DNA of 64,000 nucleotides from Reticulitermes speratus (lineage: Eukaryota; Arthropoda; Insecta; Blattodea; Rhinotermitidae). The notes under the pieces are model-generated. The model made no database searches and had not been told where the DNA came from. It saw only the letters and a list, made by a program, of their open reading frames with translations. A program made the translations under genes and the position numbers. The DNA is taken from contig JAJKFL010000010.1 in NCBI GenBank assembly GCA_021186555.1, positions 1,426,001-1,490,000 on the forward strand, read 5' to 3'. How positions within the stretch are numbered: position 1 is the first letter of the stretch; every line of letters begins with the position of its first letter. Below, one piece after another: positions 56,501 to 64,000 of this stretch.

Positions 56501-59328
56501 GAGAGGAGATGTGTATACAGAGTTTTGGTTTGGAAACCTGAAGGAAAGGGCTACTTGGAAGACAAAAGTGTAGCTGGGAGGATAATGTTAAAATGGATCT
56601 TAAGGAGATAGCTTGGGTGGGTGTGGACTGAATTCATATGGCTTGGGACAGGGACAGTGGTGGGCTCATGTGAGCACAGTAATTGACATCCAGGAATTTC
56701 TTGAGTAGCTGAGGAACTAGTAGCTTCTCAAGAATGACTGCTACATGTAGTTAGTTAGTTAGTTAGTTTAGCCAGTCAGTCAGTCAGTGTTTTTTTAAAG
56801 CTACTTAGTCTGTCAATCTGTCAGTGTTCTTACACCACAGGTCATGCATTCATCCAACACCTTTGGTGTTCAGGAGTAGTTCTGAACGTACTGAGTGCCA
56901 TAATGAAAATATTAGCTGCTGTGGTGACCTGGTAGCCAGACTTGTTGAACCATGCTCATGATATCAACTAGACTGTGTATTTAGAGATGTAATAGACATG
57001 TCTGTTTCAGCTGTTCTTCCCATTGTCATGGAGAAACTAGAGCGTTACCGCTGGATGCAGAAAATCCAGCCCCTACATGCGCCTTTCCAAGTAATGGCAG
57101 TTGGATGTTTGTGAGTATGAACATGATACATCTTTGCCACAAAAGCCAGAAACTGTGAACTCTGACGATCTGTGATATTAGAACCTGATTGTTCAAATTT
57201 GCCAACACTAAACCTAAGTGAGTAACAAATAAATTAATAACATTACAGACCGAGAGTTTTGCAGTTGGGGAACTTGAAAAGGGATTTTATTTTAGTAAAG
57301 TTGGCAGGGAAGTGAAGCATTTGTCATTATGTAAGTGAAGAATTAAATGATTGTCCTTGGTATGAATGTGAAATCAGGTATTAAAAATGGCTGGAGGACA
57401 CCAATAAATTTATCGTTGTGAAAGAAAGCAAATATTTCAGCATTGTCAGTAGTGACATGTTACAGAAACTTCTGCCCCCTTACCAGCAGGGTCATCCAGT
57501 ATTCAAGCATCACACCTGTATTTTACAACTGATTTTAATGCACTCAATTTGACATAGAATAAGGCTGCCTCTTTAGCTACATGAAAGGTGTGATTGCATA
57601 TAATTTAACTTAGATTAAGCTGAATGTGGCTTATCTTCCATATTTCCTTTTCATTGTTTCTAGATATATGAATATTATTGGATGAGTATTAAGTGCAACG
57701 CTCTTTTCTTCTGTTATTAATCTAACTATTCCTAATTATGTAAGTCACTGTGCATTTAGGAGTGCAGTTGGCTATATACCCATTTAAAATGTAAAAAATA
57801 AATTGACTGCTTAATTTACCTTTCTTGAATTCTGTCCAAAGGTACAACAATGTGTGTTACAAGAATGTGTCATACCCTGTGTCACTTAACTTTTGCCTTT
57901 TAAGTGTCATTAGTCATAGGTGTTAGTTGGGGGGGGGAGGGTGCAAGGGAGAGCAAATGCCCCTCCAATAGTATTTCTACCTAAGTATAGTTTTATTTTC
58001 TGAGTTGAAGATGGGGCAAATAACAAGAGTATAAATATTTTCAAAATGATTATTTGGGTGGTGTAAAGACATGAAAAAAATTAAGTACCTGTGTTTTGTG
58101 GGACACAGAATAGAGGCATCTGAGTTCCTAATACCCATGGTCGATTTGCCACACACACCCCCCCCCCCCCCCCCCCCCCCCCCCCCAGTGTTAGCCAAAT
58201 GACGCTTATGTCATCAGTAACCATACGCAAAAAGCAGTTACAATAAAAAATGTACTTCAGTTGCCAGGTAAATGTGCAACCATATGCAGCATTTGAAACT
58301 TTCCCACATGTAATCCCTTTCACACAGGAAAATGAAAACCAAAATTGACCCAAGGTACAATACCTTCCCCCTACATTGTTTATTTCCATGTCTGATGTTG
58401 TCAGTAAAATTTAAGAGGTAATGACATTTGGCTCATGTTTGTGCTTGCTTTGTTTTCCAGCCTCATATTCATGGTTCCAGTAGCATGTGCTCTCTTTCCA
58501 CAGAGATGGTAAGTGTACATCATTTAATTGAACGGGGTTTGGTTACAACATTGCAAATTTGCTTATATGTTGTGATTTTATTAGCAAAACAAAGTTTAAA
58601 GTTTTGATGTTGTAATAATTTTAATACCGTTATTTATATCACATATGAATAATATTGATGCAAGTTTGCGTAAAATTTAGTTTTTGCCTGTTTCCTACAG
58701 GTGTGTTCAGGAAATTCTGGGAAGGAACTAATGACACTTGGTCTTCTATAAGTTTTCAGGAGCAACAATTATAAATTAATCATTATACAACTTACTGATC
58801 TTTTCATGTGTGTAAATATGCTTTATGAATTTTGTCTGTGTGAATATTACTAAACATTTGGTGCGGTGTTTGTAATTCTAAAGTGAAAAGAAGAGTCTCA
58901 TACGAAATTTGTAAGTCCATTTATGATGACAGAGCATTGATATAGGAAATATCAGACTCTTATTTGCTGTGTCTCATTAGTTATTGTCATCATGCAGAAG
59001 GCAAAATATAGCTGTATTTAACATAGTGGGAACCTTTACTGGTAGAAAATATGCACATAAAGGATAATAAATTGTGTGATTATTACTATGCGGCTGTCAG
59101 TATGTTCACTGTATACAGTGGTGCATCATCCCAGAACTTTTTGTTTTGCATGTGGTATGTATTTGTACTTTCCCCTTGATATGCTCTTCATTAAAGCTTC
59201 TCTTCTTTTGTAGTTGTCTAAAAACGACTACATTGGAGTGGCTAGAGCCAGAAATGTACCAGAAACTGAGGGAGGCCTGTGCTGGAAGGGAAGTTCCTCG
59301 ATATGTTTACTTCAACAAAGGGCTGTGA
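47172..59328 (+). CDS. SFXN2: Sideroflexin-2, mitochondrial inner-membrane carrier, eight exons
   Basis: Exons 47172-47329, 49118-49288, 51531-51729, 53560-53685, 55111-55177, 57011-57110, 58461-58508 and 59214-59328 join into 984 nt: 327 residues plus stop, with every GT-AG junction in phase. Hallmarks in order: [20 protein letters not shown], the HPDTG signature, [75 protein letters not shown] and the C-terminal YVYFNKGL. Length and ends match the family. [11 protein letters not shown], the APGM-LPIVME junction and LIFMVPVAC favour SFXN2 over SFXN1/3. Known: sideroflexins are multi-pass mitochondrial inner-membrane proteins; SFXN1 carries serine, and SFXN2 is linked to haem and iron homeostasis. 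There is no cleavable presequence, as usual. Confidence 0.95.
48834..49066 (+). repeat. 60-bp minisatellite in SFXN2 intron 1
   Basis: Four exact-period 60-bp units (AACTTGTCCAGTCATGAGAC, GTGTGTCTGAGATCTGTCTT, TCAGGTATGTGTATGGCATT). Units 1 and 2 contain pyrimidine-CAG|GTATGT. It ends about 50 bp before exon 2. Confidence 0.9.
49118..49288 (+). CDS. SFXN2: SFXN2 exon 2
   Basis: Acceptor TGTATTTCAG before 49118. Codes [30 protein letters not shown] (family signature HPDTG) and [11 protein letters not shown]. Donor CCG|GTTAGT. The exon lies about 50 bp after a 60-bp tandem repeat. Confidence 0.95.
50528..50585. repeat. (TTA)n microsatellite in SFXN2 intron 2
   Basis: About 19 perfect units. 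Confidence 0.92.
50860..51332. mobile_element. pogo/Tigger-like MITE in SFXN2 intron 2
   Basis: Ends CAGTGGAACCTCGAACTTCG and CGAAGTTCGAGGGTCCACTG, flanked by TA. 473 bp, with internal TTCGACTTTC repeats and no ORF. Confidence 0.85.
51531..51729 (+). CDS. SFXN2: SFXN2 exon 3
   Basis: Acceptor TGATATTTCAG. Codes [20 protein letters not shown] and the following NYTNRNA motif, then alanine/threonine-rich membrane segments. Donor CAG|GTACAAG in phase 0. It starts about 200 bp after the pogo-like MITE in intron 2. Confidence 0.95.
52238..52360 (-). mobile_element. SINE family A fragment in SFXN2 intron 3
   Basis: AGGTAAAGTTCACCCTAGAAC tail end plus GGGTGGGTGGTCAGCACTACG; the tRNA-like half is missing. 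Confidence 0.6.
53213..53420. repeat. Foldback MITE in SFXN2 intron 3
   Basis: Central stem CAAGGGTCCAGCAGTCCAA / TTGGACTGCTGGACCCTTG; outer ACAGTCTTCTGGATGTGG / CCAGAAGACTGT arms. It ends about 140 bp before exon 4. Confidence 0.65.
53560..53685 (+). CDS. SFXN2: SFXN2 exon 4
   Basis: Acceptor GTTTTGCAG. 42 codons: [36 protein letters not shown] and VTQSR. Donor AGG|GTAAGA. Confidence 0.95.
53720..53880 (+). mobile_element. LINE 3' fragment in SFXN2 intron 4
   Basis: Shows the [20 protein letters not shown] / LDWVQVAL kind of remnant, collinear with the copy at 56.3 kb. Confidence 0.45.
54277..54858. mobile_element. TA-flanked MITE in SFXN2 intron 4
   Basis: Ends CAGGGCGTTTCAGGATGAAT and TTCCTCCTGAAACACCCTG with further arm pairing (GAATCTGCCAT / ATGGCAGATTC), flanked by TA. 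582 bp, non-coding. The terminal sequence suits the same broad Tc1/mariner group as the relic at 9.3-10.6 kb. Confidence 0.82.
55111..55177 (+). CDS. SFXN2: SFXN2 exon 5
   Basis: A 67-bp exon between acceptor TATTTGTTAG and donor ATGA|GTAAGT. Codes [20 protein letters not shown] and GM. It is too short to stand out as a frame and was placed by family alignment and phase. Confidence 0.93.
55293..56084 (-). pseudogene. LINE reverse transcriptase C-terminus, 5'-truncated
   Basis: An uninterrupted frame of about 263 codons: [20 protein letters not shown] (just after the FADD-type catalytic box, which is lost), [25 protein letters not shown], the GAETWTLR motif, [33 protein letters not shown], a [14 protein letters not shown] linker and a stop. 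This is the C-terminal end of a non-LTR retrotransposon of the RTE/Jockey-like sort common in Blattodea. It is truncated at the 5' end, as usual after target-primed insertion. The 3' end shows an ATGAATGAAAG tail. It lies antisense in SFXN2 intron 5 and looks young because the frame is intact. Confidence 0.88.
56330..56745 (+). mobile_element. LINE 3' end in SFXN2 intron 5
   Basis: Nearly full 3' end: [71 protein letters not shown], then the GAATTTCTTGAGTAGCTGAGG tail type. Contains stops. Confidence 0.7.
57011..57110 (+). CDS. SFXN2: SFXN2 exon 6
   Basis: Acceptor CTGTTTCAG. Codes [29 protein letters not shown]. Donor GTTT|GTGAGT. Confidence 0.94.
58158..58186. repeat. Poly(C) run of 29 in SFXN2 intron 6
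   Basis: Follows ACACACAC. The complementary strand could form a G-quadruplex in the antisense orientation. The length may be an assembly artefact. Confidence 0.85.
58461..58508 (+). CDS. SFXN2: SFXN2 exon 7
   Basis: A 48-bp exon between acceptor TTTTCCAG and donor GATG|GTAAGT. Codes [15 protein letters not shown], the last membrane segment. Confidence 0.93.
59214..59328 (+). CDS. SFXN2: SFXN2 exon 8 (C-terminus and stop)
   Basis: Acceptor CTTCTTTTGTAG. Codes [18 protein letters not shown] and ends [11 protein letters not shown] with TGA at 59326-59328. The CLKTTTLEW link is a few residues longer than I expect for the family, but the phase is right and the end is diagnostic. Confidence 0.93.
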
Positions 59329-60364
59329 AGTTGCAAGTTTTGTACTTCCTGGTATTCATGCTTCACACTCTGCGGTGATTTATAGATCACACATTGGTTT
59401 AGATGGTTAACCTGTCACAGAATGAAGGGAAATTCGTTCAGTTCTATGTCATTAAACTTAGAGCCCAGCACAAAGTGAATTTCAAACCATATATATTGTG
59501 AGCAAACAGCCTAAATGGAGGTTTATTGATTATATGATCCTGAACCAATTTGTATGATATTTTTGCAAATATATGCAATCTTAAACAGTCCCTATTTTGA
59601 GCATGGGGTAGAAATGGCTGAAGTGACTTCATGTATCTGTAATCATTTATGTAGTTACAGTAAACTGAAATGGGGAAAATGAGGAATAATGCAAAATTTC
59701 TATGGCATTATGTCCTGGAAATTTGCCACCAGGTAGAAAGTTTGGAGCTGATATTAAGATGGACAAAAAAGGAGTGGGCAGTGAGGGAACTGCTAAGGAT
59801 CCTGTCTATAGAAACCTTACGGTTCTATCACCAAAGAGGTGGTTGTTGTGGTAATACATATACGCAGTCCTTACGTTATCTGCCACGTGTGTGTGGGTGG
59901 TTGCCTTAGTGGGCTGTGTTAATACGATAAACTACCTGACAGGAAGTTACAACTGATAATTGTCAGATAAAATAATGACCCTCTATTAAATCTGAAATTT
60001 GTGTAGCATGAATTTGCAAAAATATAATGAGGTTACAGCATGAATCTGACAGTAGTTCACTTGACCTTACTGTTTCAGCTAGTAATGTTTGTTAATGCCT
60101 TGTGTTGGTGCTACATGGTTTATATATTCCATAACAGGATTTAAAAATGGCACAGAAACATGTTTTGTAGGAAAAGTGACTCCCTTTTTTTGGAGAGTGT
60201 TTTGAGACTTGTTGTGGTAAAACTTGCACTTTCAGCCCTTTCAAGAAAAAAAGAAGGTACTTCATGTATGTATCATTTTAATTAATTTCTTTAGTGTGTC
60301 TGAATTTTGTGACAGGTTGTTTAGAAACCTTCCAGACCTAAGTGCACAGTTTTATTTGTTAGGA
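59329..60364 (+). other. SFXN2 3' UTR and downstream flank
   Basis: AT-rich sequence with no coding signal. ATTAAA at about 59452 and AATAAA at 61564-61569 are the visible poly(A)-signal candidates; the UTR end cannot be fixed from sequence. Confidence 0.35.
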
Positions 60365-60951
60365 TCTTACGAGGGCAAGTCAAATTAAAACCCTAAAAGT
60401 GCAGTAAAATTCAAGGACCCTACTGTGTGCAGCTGTAGATGCAGCAAGTCATCAGCATGTGTTAGAAGCATGTACTGTGTGTGATAGATCTGCCAGTATG
60501 GTGAAAAATGACAAAGTCAAAGCAAACCTGTCTCCATTAAATTAGCTAGTAAAGATTCTTTTTAAGGTTTACATTTGACTCGGCTTCATATTTATCGCCG
60601 CGTCATAATTCTTGGGCATCTGAGTCTCGTACTGTGCAGATATGCAGATCTGTTACGTGCCCTTGCTTTATTTCAGTGATTATTTTTGCCACAGTACCAC
60701 ACCTTAAGCTGAAGGACAGTGATGAGGATAGGAGAAGCAGATGAAGAAACAAGAAACAGAAAATGTATACTTTGTTATTTCCATAGTTTTATTGTTCAGG
60801 AAGCCATCATTCCCTAAGAAGTTCACCTTTTTGTGATTTCTTAGGGACCTGAAAGATTTAAGTGAGGTGTACAAAGCAGTATTTATTGTATGATCAGGAC
60901 CTGTAAGACCAAAAACTAAAAGGTGTGTCATTTTGTACCTATACTGACAAC

Positions 60952-61245
60952 ATGGGGAGCCAGGATAGTGAGTAGGCTGCAGGCTGGATGGTCCAGGTTT
61001 CGATTCCCAGCAGGTCCAAGAGGTTTCTCTCCTTTCCAAAACATCCAGATCAGCTCTGGGGCCCACCGAGCCTCCTATTCAATGGGTTACTGGGATTCTT
61101 TTCCGGGGGTAAAGCGGCTGGGGCATGAAGCTGACCACTCACCTCCATCCAGTGCCAAGGTTAAGAATGAGTGCAGCAATACCTCTGCTCCCCCTATACG
61201 GCTCGTGGCAGGACGGAAACCTTTACCTTTACTTTTATAGACTCT
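60952..61245 (+). mobile_element. SINE family A copy
   Basis: GGGAGCCAGGATAGTGAGTAG head with a decayed A box, B box TTTCGATTCCC, body AGCTCTGGGGCCCACCGAGC, tail CCTTTACCTTTACTTTTA. Confidence 0.78.
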
Positions 61246-63120
61246 CAGTAGGTCAACTTTCTATGGAAAAATTGCATTGCCTTCAACCCTGTGCTGTGAT
61301 CTCAGAACTTCTAAGCTGTAGGGTAGTGACTAGGGTCACTTGGTTCCTGTTTTATACCATGGACTGAGAGAGAACACCCAAAGATATTTTGCAATTTACT
61401 GTGTTCTTTTGTCAGCATCAATGGTAGCAGTGGCTGTTAAAGCAGTATGTAAATATTGCAATAGAGTCTGTAGCTGCAGTTTGAACCGTCATTCCCAAAA
61501 CATTTTTTTTAATTGTGCTAGTAAAACTTAATTTCTTGTGTAAGATTTGAAGCTGTCATGATGAATAAAATCCTCTTGAACACTCAGCCACATTAAAGTT
61601 GAATTAAAATCCCATGTTTCAGAGGGTTGTTCTTTCTCTATCGTCTGGGTCAGTATGAAGATCACCCATCTGTCTTTTTTACAGACAATTTCACGCACAC
61701 GTGCACACACATGTTGGGAACTACTCGCCCAATGACAGTCACATCCCAGAAGACCAGAATCTTCAATAATTCCTTTCTTTCTGCTGTTATTTATTTAAAA
61801 TCTGCTGGTACAGGAAGTGTTAAAAATGTACTATTCTAGCTATTTATACTTGTTTTACACTGTAATTAATTTAAAACAACACAGAATTTAATACAAATCA
61901 TCATCTTCTTGTGGCTTCCTGTTCAGTGCAGTGCACTGTTTGAGGATCAGGTGCCTACAAACTTTTATCAGCCCCCCTATGCACAGTGATGTCTAAGCCA
62001 TGATAATTTTGATGGAGCTCACCATTTCTGAAATGTCATGTTTAGAAAAATAAATTTAACATTATAAATGTAATATTTAGTATTATCTCTCTTCGATCAA
62101 AAATTTTGTTGGCTTCCAACAAAACCTGGTGGAATAGGGCACGTATTTCCCCCATCTGTGCAGTTGTTTGTGGAAGGTCTCTCATAAGACAAGTTACGCA
62201 GAATACTTCAGAACAATGTGACTGCCCTTAAAACCATATTGTCACAATGTACATCAATATACTCAAAGGGCCATAAGGTACAGTATTAATGGTAGTTGTG
62301 GGGTGCAGAGCCCCCAAGAACACACTATGACTGACTGAATCAGGTTTGCTCAAGGACATCCAGAGGTTTTTATGCAAGTTATATGGTTAACCCAATTAAG
62401 TTTGCAGAACATGTAGGTGGATTACAGTTCACACATGTCACAAAGTTTTGAACCTGAATATAATTTCAAAGTACAAGCAGTCCATGTTTAATGTTGCTCC
62501 AAACAACTTCGTTTTGCTTTAGTATTGACAAGTTATAGTGACCAGATGTGACAAGTGTCACCTGGACTTAGGTCAGGCTTGTTCTGTCATTTTAAATCTT
62601 ATTGGGAACAAATTCTTAGTTCTATCTTGTTTTACTGTATGTTGTAATTTCAGAAACATAAATCCAACATTAAATGAGGACTATGTATACACATATTTAA
62701 TTTCTTTCACTCTTGTATTTTAAAATCCTAAATGTTGTCTTTGAAGTGTTGTACTGAATGTTGTATTTCCATTGTTGTACTTGTCTCTATTTATAATTGT
62801 TATATGTTGTAGATAGTGTGATAGATTTATGTAAGTCATATCTTAGGCTGAGAGTTTTGCATTTTCATCTTCTGCCAACCAACAGAATGTTGACTGTCAT
62901 GTTATGTGGACAGTGTTGGTGTCGTCCATATGTTTCCAGTAGGATGGGCTGTCTTATGGCAGAACTTTCTCCATTCTTCTCTGTCTTCCCAGTAAGTATT
63001 CATTTTGTATCTCTGTCTACTCTTTATTGTTTTGTATGTCTTCCCTCTCCTGGTCTCACCACCTATTCCTCTTTGCCATTTTCATTACTGGTGTCTTCAA
63101 AGTAATGCTGTTACCGTCCA
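61246..63120. other. Downstream flank, no gene seen
   Basis: Short random frames only. 61690-61775 (GTTGGGAACTACTCGCCC, CCCAGAAGACCAGAATCTTC) is a piece of the GAAGACC foldback family. Confidence 0.45.
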
Positions 63121-63123
63121 TAT

Positions 63124-63220
63124 GTAAGGCAGTGCAGAAGAAACTGGTTTCAAACAATTAGTTTCACATTGCACAAGATCAGATGCTTAAAACCAGTTTC
63201 TTTGCTTGTGCAGTGCCTAC
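63124..63220. repeat. Short inverted-repeat hairpin
   Basis: Arms GTAAGGCAGTGCAGAAGAAA and TTTCTTTGCTTGTGCAGTGC with ACTGGTTT / AAACCAGT. About 35-bp arms and a 30-nt loop. Could be a MITE or a hairpin RNA source. Confidence 0.5.
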
Positions 63221-63934
63221 CACATGTCAATACTGTGTTGTTAATGTCACCAACTTTTCTTGTAGTGCTTCAGATCCTGCCTACTGTCCACATTTCAGCC
63301 ATTATTACAAGCTTCATTGCAACAAAATGTATACCCAGATAATAATGTTGAGTGTGTGGATTTTGTTATCTATATGGATCAGAGTGGGACATCTAAAATG
63401 ATTTGTGTATATGGATCCACATTCTTTGAATTTATGGTGTAAGCAACATTCCATTGCATATGTTCTTGTAATTTATAAATTTAGGTGGTGGTGTTTTGCA
63501 GTTTTGTATTTCACTTTACAATACAGCCAGCACATAAAGCAGTCCTAGATATTTTATTTACTATCTCAATTTTATGCTGTGAAATAACACTTGAAGGTAG
63601 AGGTGTGTTGCTGGAAGCATGTTTCAAGATGTTAAGATTTTCAGACATCTGTTGAATAGCACCAGTCTATGTAGTATGCTGTGTTTTACTGTATGTACAT
63701 CACATAGATTTTGTTTGTATGGGACCATAAAGAATGCTATCCTTTCAAAATTCTCCACACATAGGCACATGGCACTGTAAGATCCAAGGTCAAATGATAC
63801 AGAAAATTGGTCCCTGTAAAAGAAGCACAGGATTTTAATCTAAAATCACCTGCATCTTTTGATAATCTCTATTTAAAACACCAACTGGATGCACCTTTAT
63901 TCTAAAAATGTATAGATCTTTAAAACGTTTCAAT

Positions 63935-63982
63935 AAAACCCGACATGTTTCGGCTCCATATAGAGCCATCCTCAGGGTTTTT
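63935..63982 (-). ncRNA. Hammerhead-like motif at window edge
   Basis: Minus strand: AAAACC, CTGAGGA, T, GGCTC-loop-GAGCC, GAAAC with ACATGT, C (a GUC triplet), then GGGTTTT. The outer helix pairs with one extra G. The carrying element continues past the window. Confidence 0.38.
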
Positions 63983-64000
63983 TTTGACACTAAAACTGCA

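Noticed and set aside
60366-60540. TTACGAGGGCAAGTCAAAT resembling a mariner-type terminus
   Set aside because: No opposite end with TA and no transposase remnant could be shown, so it is not called.

Overview
The window is eukaryotic nuclear DNA, almost certainly from an insect. Two genes can be rebuilt exon by exon with GT-AG introns. Everything else is intron or intergenic DNA filled with transposable elements (TEs) in many states of decay. The repeat vocabulary fits Blattodea (termite or cockroach): tRNA-derived SINEs with a pyrimidine-rich ACTTTACCTTTACC-type tail, and LINE 3' ends coding for the AETWTLR / WGHILRR / GRPGRR kind of C-terminus. That placement rests on recalled repeat families and is an inference.

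Gene 1 (minus strand, 45696 down to 12307) is a PWWP2A/B-family chromatin protein with four coding exons and about 690 residues. Intron 2 is about 19.3 kb and cuts the PWWP domain directly after its WWP motif. Exon 1 appears to carry a single extra base in an A run. Gene 2 (plus strand, 47172-59328) is sideroflexin-2 (SFXN2), a mitochondrial inner-membrane carrier, with eight exons and 327 residues in one clean frame. The two start codons lie 1.48 kb apart, head to head, so the genes probably share a divergent promoter region.

Layout: 1-12.3 kb is downstream of gene 1, with LINE relics, a decayed DDE transposase relic and MITEs. 12.3-45.7 kb is gene 1. Its introns hold a mariner copy nested in a SINE, a hAT MITE with an 8-bp target-site duplication (TSD), a 1.13-kb foldback element with a 9-bp TSD, a 1.9-kb satellite made from a SINE tail, nested foldbacks, and an endonuclease ORF. 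45.7-47.2 kb is the divergent promoter region. 47.2-59.3 kb is SFXN2, with TEs in its introns. 59.3-64 kb is downstream sequence.

The least expected signal is a recurring small RNA-like motif seen at about ten places, mostly inside foldback elements: CTGANGA, then T, a hairpin, GAAA, a short self-pairing segment, all closed by an outer helix. Helix sequences differ between copies but pairing is kept in most of them. The layout resembles a hammerhead ribozyme, with one consistent departure: an extra U before helix II.
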